64,000 bases of DNA from Streptomyces sp. NBC_00353 (GCF_036108815.1 NZ_CP107985.1:1674001-1738000), one strand, 5' to 3'; positions 34,195 through 43,701 are shown, counted from the first letter of the stretch. Made by a program: numbers and translations. Notes: a model not told the origin generated them from the sequence alone.

Positions 34195-34929
34195 ATGAAC
34201 ACACAGAACACACAGCCGCCCCTGCTGCGGCCGGACGGGACTCCGGTGCGGGCACTGGTGGTGGACGACGAACCGGATCTCACCGAGGTGCTGGCCGGAG
34301 CCCTGACGAGCGAGGGCTGGAACGTCCGTACAGCCGCCAACGGCTCGTCCGCGCTCGCGACCGCACGTGTCTTCCGGCCGGACGCGGTCGTCCTGGACTG
34401 GATGCTGCCCGATATGGACGGGCTGCGCGTGTTGCGGGAACTGCACCGTGAGTCACGCGACATATGTGTGCTCTTCCTGACCGCCCGGGATGCGGTCGAG
34501 GACCGGATCGCCGGCATCACGGCGGGCGGCGACGACTACGTGACGAAGCCGTTCAGCCTGGAGGAGGTTCTCGCCCGGCTGCGCGGGCTGCTGCGCCGGG
34601 CAGGAATGACAGGTGCCCCGGGCCGGCACCGGCTGGTCGTCGGCGAGCTCACCATGGACGAGGATGCCCGGGAGGTCAGACGCGGCGGCGCGGTCGTCGA
34701 GCTCTCCCGCACCGAATTCGAGCTGCTGCGGTTCCTGATGCGCAATCCACGCCGGGTTCTGTCGAAGGAGCAGATCCTCGACCGGGTCTGGGCCTACGAC
34801 TTCGGCGGCCGAGCCCATGTCGTCGAGCTGTACATCAGTTATCTCCGCAAAAAGATCGACGCGGGCCACGCACCCATGATCCACACGGTGCGCGGGGTGG
34901 GGTACGTCCTGAAACCGGATCCCTCATGA
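34195..34929 (+). CDS. OmpR/PhoB-family response regulator
   Basis: A 244-residue response regulator. The receiver (about residues 18-132) has acidic pair VVDDEPDLTEVL, phospho-acceptor Asp in AVVLDWMLPDMDG, LFLTARDAVEDRIAGITAGG with the Thr, and YVTKPFSLEEV with the Lys. The winged-helix output domain (about 145-240) has LSRTEFELLRFLMRNPRRVL, YISYLRKKID and TVRGVGYVLK. The sensor kinase gene begins within its last codons (ATGA), so the pair is co-translated. Signal and regulon unknown. Confidence 0.96.
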   Translation: MNTQNTQPPLLRPDGTPVRALVVDDEPDLTEVLAGALTSEGWNVRTAANGSSALATARVFRPDAVVLDWMLPDMDGLRVLRELHRESRDICVLFLTARDAVEDRIAGITAGGDDYVTKPFSLEEVLARLRGLLRRAGMTGAPGRHRLVVGELTMDEDAREVRRGGAVVELSRTEFELLRFLMRNPRRVLSKEQILDRVWAYDFGGRAHVVELYISYLRKKIDAGHAPMIHTVRGVGYVLKPDPS

Positions 34930-36350
34930 GGCGGCCACCGCCGCACACGCTGCGCGGACAGCTCACCGCCGGGCTCGTCCTGCTGCTCGCCGCCGCCTGT
35001 CTCGCCGTCGGCCTCACGACCGTCTTCGCCCTCGAAGGTTTCCTCGTGCGCCGCCTCGACCAGCAACTGACGGCGTCCGGGGGCAGGTTCGCCGCCAGCC
35101 TGGAGCACGAAGCAACGCCCGACACCGACAACCGACCCGACTCACGGGGCCAGGCGGACCAGACCTTCGGCGCAAGACTGCTGAACGGCCGGGTGACGCA
35201 GGCGGCCGTGGTCGACGAGCAGAACGTCCGACAGGTGCCGCTGACCCGCAGCGACCGGCAGACCCTTCAGGAGGTCCCCGCCGATGGCAAAGGCCGCAGC
35301 GTACGGCTCTCCGGGCTCGGGTCCTTCCGGGTTTCCGCCGTCCCCGGTGACGACCAGGACGTCCTGATCACCGGGCTGCCGCTGCACCCCGTGGAAGAGA
35401 CACTGCACCGGCTCGAAGGAGTGGAGGGAGTCGTGTTCGGCGCAGCCCTGCTCGCCACCGCAGTCGCCGGGGCCTTCTGGGTACGGATCTCCCTGCGCCC
35501 CCTGCAACGGGTCACGAAGCAGGCGGTCGGCGTGGCCCGGCTCCCGCTGGCCAGCGGCGAGGTTGCCATGCCCGATCCGCTGCCCGTCACCGACCCGCGT
35601 ACCGAAGTGGGGCAGGTCGGCACCGCGCTGAACCGGATGCTCGGACACGTCGGGGACGCGCTCACCCGGCGGCAGGCGAGCGAGGAACGCCTGCGGCACT
35701 TCGCCGCCGACGCCAGCCATGAACTGCGCACCCCCGTTGCCAACATCCGCGGCCACGCCGAACTGGCCCTGCGCCACCGAGGGCCCGTCCCCGCCGACGT
35801 CCGGCGCGCTCTGGAACGCATCCAGTCGGAGTCGGGCCGCATGGGTGACCTGGTGGACGACCTGCTCCTGCTCGCCCGCCTCGACGCAGGGCGCCCACTC
35901 GAACACGAGCCGGTCGACCTCACCCTGCTCGTCCTGGACGCGGCCGACGACGCCCGCGCAGCCGGCCCCGGGCACCGCTGGATTCTCGATCTCCCTGAAG
36001 AACCCGTGACCGTCACCGGTGACGCGCACCGCCTCCAGCAGGCCATCGGCAACCTCCTGACCAACGCGCGCACCCACACCCCCGCCGGCACGGAAGTGAC
36101 CGTCCGGCTCGTGTCCGAGAGCGCTGCGGTCCGCCTGACCGTGACCGACGACGGCCCGGGCATCCCGGAAAGTCTGCAGCCCGAGATCTTCGGCCGCTTC
36201 GTCCGGGCAGACCGCAGCCGCTCCCGCGCGACCGGCAGCACCGGCCTGGGCCTGGCGATCGTCCATGCCGTGGTCACCGCGCACGCGGGCAGCATCCAGG
36301 TCAGCAGCGAACCCGGTCGCACGGTTTTCGAGATGTCTCTCCCCCGCTGA
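34926..36350 (+). CDS. Sensor histidine kinase
   Basis: A 474-residue membrane kinase. TM1 is at about residues 12-34, then an extracytoplasmic sensor region (about 40-160) of no recognised fold, TM2 at about 165-188, HAMP (about 190-250), and a dimerisation helix with FAADASHELRTPVANIRGH carrying the phospho-His. The ATPase has N box NLLTNARTHTPAG, G1 VTDDGPGIP, F box FGRFVRADRSR and G2 GSTGLGLAIV. It overlaps the response regulator gene (ATGA). No nearby gene is an obvious target. Confidence 0.95.
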   Translation: MRRPPPHTLRGQLTAGLVLLLAAACLAVGLTTVFALEGFLVRRLDQQLTASGGRFAASLEHEATPDTDNRPDSRGQADQTFGARLLNGRVTQAAVVDEQNVRQVPLTRSDRQTLQEVPADGKGRSVRLSGLGSFRVSAVPGDDQDVLITGLPLHPVEETLHRLEGVEGVVFGAALLATAVAGAFWVRISLRPLQRVTKQAVGVARLPLASGEVAMPDPLPVTDPRTEVGQVGTALNRMLGHVGDALTRRQASEERLRHFAADASHELRTPVANIRGHAELALRHRGPVPADVRRALERIQSESGRMGDLVDDLLLLARLDAGRPLEHEPVDLTLLVLDAADDARAAGPGHRWILDLPEEPVTVTGDAHRLQQAIGNLLTNARTHTPAGTEVTVRLVSESAAVRLTVTDDGPGIPESLQPEIFGRFVRADRSRSRATGSTGLGLAIVHAVVTAHAGSIQVSSEPGRTVFEMSLPR

Positions 36351-36423
36351 CCACCGCGAGGGCTCGCCCCGTCCACCGAGGTTGGACACATCCAAGCCAC
36401 GAGGGGGCGCCGATGGTGCCGTC

Positions 36424-38889
36424 TCAGCCCTGACGGCCCTTCCTGTGACGGCGGTCAGGCCGTCGGCCCGACGGCAGATCGAGCCATCGCGCGGTGCCGG
36501 GGGCGATCAAGTGGGTGTGGCCGCCCAGGACCAGCCGCACGGCCGGGTGGTGCGAGTGCGGTACCGAGATCCGGAGCCGCTGCGCTCGTATACCCAGGTC
36601 CACATCCCCGTGTCCGCGGAATCGGATGCGTACCCCGAATTTCGAAAGCTGGGGAAGCGGGGCCGGGGAGAGCCACAGCGCGTCATCACGGGTCTCCAGC
36701 CCGGTCATCCCACGCTGCACAAAATCGAGGGTGCCTGCCATCGCCCCCAGATGGATGCCCTCGGCGGTGGTGCCGCCCTGGATGTCGACCACATCACCGG
36801 TCAGCGCCTCTTCGCAGTAGGCCCACGCCTCCTCGCGGTGCACCCGTGCCAGCACCCAGGCGTGAACCAGGGAGCTGAGGGTGGAACCGTGGCTGGTACG
36901 CGCGAGGTAGTAGTCGACGGTGGCGCGCCAGGTCTCGTCGTCCAGCACATGCCCGAGGCGCTGGAACAGGCCGCCGAGCTCGCCGGGTGAGAAGAGGTAG
37001 CCGAGCATCAGCACATCGGCCTGCTTGGATGCCTGGTAGCGGTTGACCGTGTCGCCCTCCGCCTCAAGAATGCGGTCGAGCCGCCGGATGTCGCCGTAGC
37101 GTTCCCGGTATGCGGCCCAGTCGAGTTCGTCGAGTTCTCCGTAACCGGCGAACTGGCTGATGACGCCGCGGTGGTACGGCACATACAGCCGCCGGGAGAT
37201 ATCCTCCCACCGTTCCAGCTCCGCGGGGTCGAGCCCCGAGCGCTCCAACAGGGTCCTGCGCCGTGGCTCGGGCAGGTCGCGGTACAGCTCCGTGGCCCGT
37301 GCCAGCACCCAGGCCGCCGTCACGTTCGTGTACGCGTTGTCGTCGATGCCTGCACTCCCGGCTCCCGGATAGGCGTCGTGGTACTCATCGGGGCCGACCA
37401 CACCGCGGATGCGGTACCGGGCCAGCGACGCGTCCCATTCGGCGCCGGCCGCCCAGAACCGGGCGATCTGCAGCAGCATCTCCGCGCCCTTGGAATGCAG
37501 GTACTCGGTGTCCGCGGTGGCCTGGCAGTACTGCCACACGTTGTAGGCAACGGCCGAACCCACGTGGTGCTGCAGTCGTGAACGATCGGGCAGCCAGCGC
37601 CCCGAACGCGGGTTGAGATGGAGTTCCTGAGTCTCCTCCCGACCGTCGTCGGCACTCTGCCAAGGGAACATGGCCCCGGCCCGCCCGGCCTGTTGTGCCG
37701 CGCGGCAGGCCGCGGGCAGCCTCCGGTAGCGGTAGTCCAGAAGTCCCCGGGACACCTCCGGGAAATGCAGACTCAGGAACCTCAGTACGAACAGCTCGTC
37801 CCAGAAGACGTGGCCCCGGTACGCCTCACCGTGCAGTCCTCTCGCCGGTACACCGACGTCGAGCTCGGCGGTGTGCGGAGACAGCGTCTGCAGCACATGG
37901 AAGAGGTGCAGTCGCAGAATCCTGCCCGCCTCGCCCGGAACGTCGATCCGGGCCCGCCGCCACAGGCCGGCCCACGCCCGATGGTGCGAGGCCAGCAACT
38001 CCGCGAACTCCGGGGCCGTCCGGACAGCGGCCACAGCAGCCCGCAGAGGGCTGCCGATCGCCGGGTCACGCGACGTGTACAACGCCACCGTCTTGTCCAC
38101 GACGGCGTCGCGTGTCGGATCCAGCGGCAGCACCAGTGTCTGGAAAATCTGCCGTGGAGTCTGCCAGGGACGGGAATGCCGACCGGACTCATCCGTGTGC
38201 CGCCCAGGACCACCGAACGTGGCGACAGTGCGGGAGGCCAACGCGAAGCCGATGTCCGACTCCACTGTGTGGCATCTCAGCCACACCACATCGTCCTGTT
38301 CCGCTCCGGTCGACCAGCCGGTCAGGTGGCGGTTGGACAGACCCTGGTACCGCGAGACACCGGTGTTCCGGATGTCGCCGTCGATCGCCACCTCCACCTC
38401 GATCGAGCCCGTCCAGCCATCCGCGGAGAAACCCGTGTGCAGCGCGGCGAGATGCGGGGTGCCCATGTGCACCAGCCGGCACTGCTCGACATCAAGGCGA
38501 CGGCCTGCCTCGTCCTCGTAGACGGACCGGCGGGTCAACGTGCCGCGGCGCAGATCGAGAGTCTGCCGGTGTTCCTTGAGGTGTCCGTGGTCCGGTGAGA
38601 GCCACGGTCCGGGGTCTGCGCCGACGGGACGGATGCGGTAGCGCAGCGGCAGCCAGTTCGGCAGGTTCACCAGGTCGGCGTTCCCCACCGTCCGGCCCTG
38701 GACCGATGAGATCAGCCGGTCGTAGCAGCCCGCCAGGTAGGTGCCCGGGTAGTGACACCTGCTGGTGGATGTCTCGGATGCCGCTCCACGGGTGGCGAAG
38801 TATCCGTTGCCGAGCGTGCACAGCGCCTCGCGCAGCCGCTCCTCTTCCGGCTCGTACCCCTCGTACGACCATTCCCAGGCCCCCGCCAT
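36424..38889 (-). CDS. Glycoside hydrolase family 65 (trehalose/kojibiose phosphorylase-type)
   Basis: An 821-residue GH65 enzyme: N-terminal beta-sandwich (about 1-270), linker, and (alpha/alpha)6 barrel (about 310-740). Motifs are TLGNGYFATRGAASE, GEAYRGHVFWDELFVLRF, VVGPDEYHDAYPG with catalytic acid Glu502, YQASKQADVLMLGYLF and RTSHGSTLSSLVHAW, where phosphorylases bind phosphate. The stop of the HAD gene overlaps its start (TGATG), so the two are translationally coupled. The pair fits disaccharide phosphorolysis to beta-glucose 1-phosphate and its conversion to glucose 6-phosphate. Trehalose is the likeliest substrate in an actinomycete, but maltose or kojibiose cannot be excluded. Confidence 0.94.
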   Translation of the reverse strand: MAGAWEWSYEGYEPEEERLREALCTLGNGYFATRGAASETSTSRCHYPGTYLAGCYDRLISSVQGRTVGNADLVNLPNWLPLRYRIRPVGADPGPWLSPDHGHLKEHRQTLDLRRGTLTRRSVYEDEAGRRLDVEQCRLVHMGTPHLAALHTGFSADGWTGSIEVEVAIDGDIRNTGVSRYQGLSNRHLTGWSTGAEQDDVVWLRCHTVESDIGFALASRTVATFGGPGRHTDESGRHSRPWQTPRQIFQTLVLPLDPTRDAVVDKTVALYTSRDPAIGSPLRAAVAAVRTAPEFAELLASHHRAWAGLWRRARIDVPGEAGRILRLHLFHVLQTLSPHTAELDVGVPARGLHGEAYRGHVFWDELFVLRFLSLHFPEVSRGLLDYRYRRLPAACRAAQQAGRAGAMFPWQSADDGREETQELHLNPRSGRWLPDRSRLQHHVGSAVAYNVWQYCQATADTEYLHSKGAEMLLQIARFWAAGAEWDASLARYRIRGVVGPDEYHDAYPGAGSAGIDDNAYTNVTAAWVLARATELYRDLPEPRRRTLLERSGLDPAELERWEDISRRLYVPYHRGVISQFAGYGELDELDWAAYRERYGDIRRLDRILEAEGDTVNRYQASKQADVLMLGYLFSPGELGGLFQRLGHVLDDETWRATVDYYLARTSHGSTLSSLVHAWVLARVHREEAWAYCEEALTGDVVDIQGGTTAEGIHLGAMAGTLDFVQRGMTGLETRDDALWLSPAPLPQLSKFGVRIRFRGHGDVDLGIRAQRLRISVPHSHHPAVRLVLGGHTHLIAPGTARWLDLPSGRRPDRRHRKGRQG

Positions 38890-39686
38890 CAGTCGTCCAC
38901 GTCGCTCAGCAGTTCACCGGGATCGGACACCACGATGTCGGCGCCGCGGCGTCGCAGGTCCGCGGCGCCGCCGTCACTGCCTGTCCGGTCCACGCCGACG
39001 ACAAGCCCGAATCCGCCGCGGCGGCCGGCCTCGACACCGGCCAGGGAGTCCTCCACCACAGCGGTTTCCGGAACCGGGACGTGGAGGCGCCGTGCCGCCT
39101 CCACGAAGAGCGCGGGATCCGGCTTTCCCGCGAGCCCCAGCCGCCGTACCTCATTCCCGTCGACCACGGCCCCGAACTGCCCGATGAGTCCGGCCCGCGA
39201 CAGCAGTTCCGTCGCGTGGCGGGAAGCGGACACGGCGGCGCAGGGCACCCCTTCGCTTCGCAGCGCCTGAAGGAGGCGAACCGTGCCGGGCCAGACATCG
39301 ACCTGGTGCGTGCGCAGCGTTTCCGTGAACAGCTCGTCCTTGCGTGCGGCGACCGCCCATACCGTCGCGGTGCCCGGTGGGTCGTCCGGGCTGCCCGCGG
39401 GAAGGTCCAGCCCTCTCGACGCGAGGAAGGCCGCCGCACCGTCCCGCCGTGAACGGCCGTCGACGTGGCGGAGATAGTCCGCGACCGGATCGAAGGGCCG
39501 CTGCCCCTCCCGCTCCGACAGACAGGCGTCAAATGCCTTCTTCCAGGCCGCGGCATGACTCCGGGCGGAGTCGGTGATCACTCCGTCGGTGTCGAAGACC
39601 ACGGCCCGCACAGAGCGCAGGAACGGTGCCGGAGACGGTACGGCGGCCATGAATGGGGCGGTCCCTTCGTCAGGGTCTTCATTCAT
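38889..39686 (-). CDS. Beta-phosphoglucomutase-family HAD hydrolase
   Basis: A 265-residue HAD-superfamily protein. Motif I is AVVFDTDGVITDSARSHAAA (nucleophile and general acid Asp; FDTDG in place of FDLDG). The cap domain spans about 45-130. VSASRHATELLSRAGL (motif II region), LAGKPDPALFVEAARRL (motif III Lys) and VVEDSLAGVEAGRRGGFG (motif IV Asp) follow. The GH65 gene begins at its stop codon. GH65-betaPGM pairs are a known arrangement: the phosphorylase releases beta-glucose 1-phosphate and this mutase converts it to glucose 6-phosphate. First gene of the pair; promoter region 39687-40047. Confidence 0.93.
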   Translation of the reverse strand: MNEDPDEGTAPFMAAVPSPAPFLRSVRAVVFDTDGVITDSARSHAAAWKKAFDACLSEREGQRPFDPVADYLRHVDGRSRRDGAAAFLASRGLDLPAGSPDDPPGTATVWAVAARKDELFTETLRTHQVDVWPGTVRLLQALRSEGVPCAAVSASRHATELLSRAGLIGQFGAVVDGNEVRRLGLAGKPDPALFVEAARRLHVPVPETAVVEDSLAGVEAGRRGGFGLVVGVDRTGSDGGAADLRRRGADIVVSDPGELLSDVDD

Positions 39687-40047
39687 GGCATCACGGTTCC
39701 AGGACGCGGGCGCGTCGTGGTTCTCAGTAGGGCAGAGGCCGCCCGGACGGGGTTCGCAGGTCGAGGGGCGGCGGCCCCGAGACAGGCGGTGGACGGCGGA
39801 CGATTCTGATGCGGCTCACTGCCACCACCTCCTGGCGCTCAACGGGTATGTGCCCAGGCGCGTGCGCCACAACCCTGCGGCGGGAAACACGTCCACGTCC
39901 GAAGGCCTTCCTGCCGGCCCATCCGGAACGGCCCCGCCGAGGGGCCGTCCGGCCCGGCCCAGGGACGAACGGCCCATACCCCCGGGGAGGACGCCCACTT
40001 CATCCTGAAGGTGCGTCAACCGATATCTGCTCTCCGGGAGGCCCCCG
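39687..40047. other. Divergent promoter region (HAD/GH65 versus nitroreductase)
   Basis: 361 bases between divergent genes. It contains the two DevR-like boxes and an overlapping stem (ACGGCCCC at 39928-39935 with GGGGCCGT at 39941-39948). No gene recognised. Confidence 0.5.
39942..39975. promoter_or_regulatory. Two tandem DevR/DosR-like boxes
   Basis: GGGCCGTCCGGCCC (39942-39955) and GGGACGAACGGCCC (39962-39975) fit the GGG(A/C)C-N4-G(G/T)CCC dyad core of DevR/DosR boxes. Their starts are exactly 20 bases, about two helical turns, apart. They lie 73-106 bases before a gene of the Acg family, members of which are DosR targets in mycobacteria. Inference from motif and context. Confidence 0.6.
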
Positions 40048-41040
40048 ATGCTCGCGCAGACGCTCGACGACACGACGTTGGCCGACCTCGTCTCCGATGC
40101 CACCGCAGCACCGTCGATGCACAATGCCCAGCCCTGGCACTTCGACTACAAGCGATCCAGCCGCACTCTCGCCCTTCGGGCGGATTTCGACCGTGCCATG
40201 CCGGAGGCCGACCCCTCCACCCGCGCACTGCACGTGGGATGCGGCGCGGCCCTCCTGAACCTGCGAGTCTCAGCAGCCCACCAGGGCCTCTCCATGGAGA
40301 CCACACTGCTGCCCGTCCCTTCGGACCAGGCACTCCTGGCGAGCAACCATCTGAGCGACTCCCCTCAAAAGCCCCGTGATGCCGCGCTCGTCGGGCTCCA
40401 CCGCGCCATCCGGGACCGGCACACCAGCCGGTACCCATTCGACGCCCGGGCGATACCCGAGGACATCCGCCTGCTCCTCGCCGACGCGGCCCGCGCCGAA
40501 GGAGCGGACTTCTCGTTCCTGACCCCGACGCATCTGGAGACCGTGCTGGAACTGATCCGGGACGCCGAGGGATACGACCGAGGGGACCCGGCGCGGGAAG
40601 CGGAGCAGCACCACTGGACCCGGGACACACAGACAGAGGCTCCCGTCGACGGGGTCCCGGACTACGCCTTCGGCCCCTGCGACACGTCCGGCCGGGCGAC
40701 GACCCGCGACTTCGCGGGCACCGCCGTCCTGGCGGGCCGGGCGCGCGTCCCGTTCGAAAGCCGGCCGCAACTGGCCCTTCTGAGCACCGCGGGCGACCGC
40801 CCCGTGGACTGGTTGCGCGCCGGCCAGGCATTGGAACGTGTCCTGCTCACCGCCACACTCCACGACGTATCCACCTCATTCGCGACGCAGCCCCTCGAAT
40901 GGCCGGACCTGCGGTGGATCCTGCGCGACCCCGTCTTCGGCACGGGACACGCGCAGATGATCATCCGCATGGGATACGGCCCGGCGGGGCCCCGCACACC
41001 ACGCCGCCCCTGGGAACAGGTACTGACGATCGAACCGTAG
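40048..41040 (+). CDS. Acg-family nitroreductase-like protein
   Basis: A 330-residue FMN-binding nitroreductase-fold protein of the Acg type, a double-length, internally duplicated variant. Features are DATAAPSMHNAQPWHF at the N-terminus (the SxxNxQPW flavin site of the family), ALHVGCGAALLNLRVSAAHQ, IRDRHTSRYPFDARAIPE, the second-half RPVDWLRAGQALERVLLTAT and terminal PRRPWEQVLTIEP. Mycobacterial Acg is a dormancy-regulon flavin protein that may sequester FMN rather than reduce nitro compounds. The upstream tandem boxes support control by a DevR-like regulator and low oxygen. No such regulator is in this window. Confidence 0.9.
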   Translation: MLAQTLDDTTLADLVSDATAAPSMHNAQPWHFDYKRSSRTLALRADFDRAMPEADPSTRALHVGCGAALLNLRVSAAHQGLSMETTLLPVPSDQALLASNHLSDSPQKPRDAALVGLHRAIRDRHTSRYPFDARAIPEDIRLLLADAARAEGADFSFLTPTHLETVLELIRDAEGYDRGDPAREAEQHHWTRDTQTEAPVDGVPDYAFGPCDTSGRATTRDFAGTAVLAGRARVPFESRPQLALLSTAGDRPVDWLRAGQALERVLLTATLHDVSTSFATQPLEWPDLRWILRDPVFGTGHAQMIIRMGYGPAGPRTPRRPWEQVLTIEP

Positions 41041-41242
41041 AACCATCCCGGACCGAGCGTCACGAGCCGAGAATCCACAGGCGGGGCGTCGGTCGCATCC
41101 GCGCTGCTTCCACCGCCGGCCGGCCCGGTGCCCGCAGGCTGCGCTCCCATCCGTCCACGCCGGCGGCGCACGGGGAGCTGCGTTGCTCGAGCGAGACGAC
41201 GGCCGGTTTGCCGGACCCGCCCAGCAGCCGCAGGCTGGGACC

Positions 41243-42274
41243 ATGGGGCGAACCGACCACGCCACACGGATGCTCAGCGGCTGGGCCGTCGGGACACCTG
41301 GGCCCGTGCCTACCGGTCCCCTGGTACCGGCGCATCGCCCAGTGGCCGCGCCCGGCCCGGATGAACTGCTGCTGGAGGTGGAAGCGTGCGGTGTCTGCCG
41401 CACGGACCTGCATCTCGCCGAGGGTGATCTCACCCCCCACCGTCCGTCGACCATTCCCGGCCACGAGATCGTCGGCCGTGTGGCATCCGTCGGCGAGACG
41501 GTCAGCACGTTCCGCGTGGGTGACCGGGCTGGCGGCGCCTGGTTGCGCGGTACCTGCGGGTCCTGCCGTTACTGCAGCGCGGGACGGGAGAATCTCTGCC
41601 CCGGGTCCACGTACACGGGGTGGGACAAGGACGGCGGATTCGCCGACCTAGTCCTCGTTCCCGAAGCGTTCGCCTATCGCCTCCCTGAGACACAGGACGC
41701 GGCCTTGCTCGCTCCTCTCCTGTGCGCCGGAATCATCGGCTACCGGTCGTTGCGGCGGAGTGCGTTGCCGCCGGGCGGCCGGCTGGGGATCTACGGTTTC
41801 GGCGCATCGGCCCATCTGGCCGCCCAGGTCGCTCTGGCCGAGGGCGCAACCGTGCATGTGATGACGCGTTCCGCGCAGGCGCGTGAACTCGCCACGTCCC
41901 TGGGTGCCTCATCGGTCGGCGGTGCCTACGACAGTCCACCCGAGCCGCTGGACTCGGCGATCCTGTTCGCTCCGGTGGGTGACCTGGTCCCGGTGGCTCT
42001 GGAGGCACTGGACCGGTCGGGCACCCTCGCGATCGCCGGAATCCACCTCTCCGACATTCCCGTGCTCAACTACCAGCGACATCTCTTCCAGGAACGGAAT
42101 CTGCGCAGCGTCACCTCCAACACCCGCCAGGACGGCCGCGAGTTCCTTGAGCTCGCCGATCGCATCGGTATCCAGGTCACCGTGAGCCGGTATCCCCTGA
42201 GCCGGGCTGATCAAGCACTGACCGACCTGGCCGCGGACCGGGTGAACGGAGCCGCAGTGCTCACCTCCGGCTGA
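41243..42274 (+). CDS. Zinc-dependent alcohol dehydrogenase
   Basis: A 343-residue medium-chain dehydrogenase. Start choice is uncertain: ATG 41243 has a weak GGGA; ATG 41270 (MLSGWAVGTPGPV) aligns better with family starts. The catalytic-zinc motif is EACGVCRTDLHLAEG, with GHEIVGRVASVGETV. The structural zinc loop CGSCRYCSAGRENLC has four Cys. The nucleotide fold is LGIYGFGASAHLAAQVALAE, and NTRQDGREFLELA follows. This resembles the AdhP/AdhA propanol-preferring group common in stress loci. The gene overlaps the 3' end of the convergent M20 gene by 14 bases. Confidence 0.93.
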   Translation: MGRTDHATRMLSGWAVGTPGPVPTGPLVPAHRPVAAPGPDELLLEVEACGVCRTDLHLAEGDLTPHRPSTIPGHEIVGRVASVGETVSTFRVGDRAGGAWLRGTCGSCRYCSAGRENLCPGSTYTGWDKDGGFADLVLVPEAFAYRLPETQDAALLAPLLCAGIIGYRSLRRSALPPGGRLGIYGFGASAHLAAQVALAEGATVHVMTRSAQARELATSLGASSVGGAYDSPPEPLDSAILFAPVGDLVPVALEALDRSGTLAIAGIHLSDIPVLNYQRHLFQERNLRSVTSNTRQDGREFLELADRIGIQVTVSRYPLSRADQALTDLAADRVNGAAVLTSG

Positions 42275-43367
42275 CGCGAATCGCATTCACCAGTCCGGCG
42301 ACAAGGTTCGCCCGCTCGGCCATGGCTTCGATCACCAGGTACTCGTGATCGGCGTGGGCACCACCCCCGACTGCTCCGAGGCCGTCGAGAGTCGGCACCC
42401 CCAGTGCGGCCGTGAAGTTGCCGTCGCTTCCGCCGCCGACTGCCTTGCCTTCGAGGTCAGGAAGCAGCTGCTGGGCCACCGCAAAGAGCTCGGCCGACGC
42501 CGACTCGGGCATCGGAGGTCGGCCGATCGCTCCCTGAACCGCGATCTCCGCCTCATCGAGATGCGGAGCCAGTGCCGCGAACGCAGACTCGATTCTGTCC
42601 TTCTCGCCGGCCGACTCGACCCGGACATCGACGATGACCGTCGCCTCCGCGGGAACGACGTTGTCCAGGGTTCCTGCGGACGCGACGGTCGGGGTGACAG
42701 TCGTGCCGACATCGGGTCGACCGAGCGCTGCGATGTCCAGCACCTGATGCGCCGCTTCGATCAGGGCGTTGACCCCGGCTGCGGGCTCAAGGCCTGCGTG
42801 CGACGCCCGGCCCGCGATGGAGACCTGGAACGTGCCACAGCCTTTACGGCCGGTCTTCAGGGCTCCACCGTCAGCAGCCCCCTCGAGCACGAGTACAGCG
42901 CCGCAGGCAAGGGCTCGTTCTTCGATGAGAGCCCGAGAGGAGCGGGAGCCGACCTCCTCGTCGGCGGTCACCAGGATCTCGACGCCTGACAGGTCATCGA
43001 GGGTCGCCAGGCCATGAACGGCCTGGACCAGACCGCCGAGCATGTCGAAGACCCCGGGGCCGGTTGCGTGCCCGTCCTCGACCATGAACGGGCGGCGTTC
43101 AAGGGTGCCGAGCGGAAAAACCGTGTCATGGTGACCGAGGATCAGCACTTTGGGATCGTCACCGGCTGACCAGTGGACGTGCGGCCCGGCTTCGCTCTCG
43201 ACGAGGACGGCCTGCCCACCGAGGCGGCTCTCGATGACAGCGGCGACGGCTTTGGCCGATGCCACCAAGGCGTCGCGATCGCGCGAGGGAGACTCGATTT
43301 CGACGAGTGTCCTGAGGTCCTCGATCATCGCGTCAACAGTCACATCGACGGTCTTGTGCATGGTCAC
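42261..43367 (-). CDS. M20-family metallopeptidase (carboxypeptidase G2-like)
   Basis: A 368-residue cytoplasmic peptidase or amidohydrolase. Metal ligands are in LILGHHDTVFPLGTLERRPF, GPGVFDMLGGLVQA and VTADEEVGSRSSRALIEE. The dimerisation domain begins at FQVSIAGRASHAGLEPAAG. The closing VGGGSDGNFTAALGVPTLDG and AVGGGAHADHEYL supply the last ligands. The arrangement matches carboxypeptidase G2/glutamate carboxypeptidase. Substrate (an N-acyl or gamma-linked amino acid) cannot be assigned. Its 3' end overlaps the convergent alcohol dehydrogenase gene by 14 bases, so no terminator separates them. Confidence 0.93.
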   Translation of the reverse strand: MTMHKTVDVTVDAMIEDLRTLVEIESPSRDRDALVASAKAVAAVIESRLGGQAVLVESEAGPHVHWSAGDDPKVLILGHHDTVFPLGTLERRPFMVEDGHATGPGVFDMLGGLVQAVHGLATLDDLSGVEILVTADEEVGSRSSRALIEERALACGAVLVLEGAADGGALKTGRKGCGTFQVSIAGRASHAGLEPAAGVNALIEAAHQVLDIAALGRPDVGTTVTPTVASAGTLDNVVPAEATVIVDVRVESAGEKDRIESAFAALAPHLDEAEIAVQGAIGRPPMPESASAELFAVAQQLLPDLEGKAVGGGSDGNFTAALGVPTLDGLGAVGGGAHADHEYLVIEAMAERANLVAGLVNAIRVSRR

Positions 43368-43434
43368 GTCGCAAGGGTACTTGGCACGCCGCGACGCAAT
43401 GGATTCGAGCCCGCGCCAACTGACCTCCGGCCGG

Positions 43435-43690
43435 TCAGACGCGGAGCCGGATGACCACAGCGGTGACGATGCTCAGATAGACGTACCCGCGCTTGTCATA
43501 ACGCGCGGCCACGGCCCCAACGCAATTCAACTTGTTGATCGTCCGCTCGACCGTGTTGCGCTTCTTGCACCCCTCGGAATCGAAGTTGGGTGGCCGTCCG
43601 CCTGCCGAACCACACCGCAGGCGGGCGGACTTGGAGTCCGACTTCTCCAGGATCACATGCCGGATGTCACGTCGGCGCGGCCAGGAGCGG
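43435..43690 (-). pseudogene. IS5-family transposase C-terminal fragment
   Basis: The minus strand reads RRRDIRHVILEKSD, then GGRPPNFDSEGCKKRNTVER, TINKLNCVGAVAARYDKRGY and VYLSIVTAVVIRLRV to the stop at 43435. This is the unmistakable C-terminal end of IS5-group transposases (GGRPPxFD...YKxRNxVER...ATRYDK...Y), including the Glu of the DDE triad in NTVER. Only about 85 codons remain. The N-terminal part and both inverted repeats are not seen, so it is a scar of an old insertion. Confidence 0.85.
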
Positions 43691-43701
43691 ACGATGCGGT
43701 C

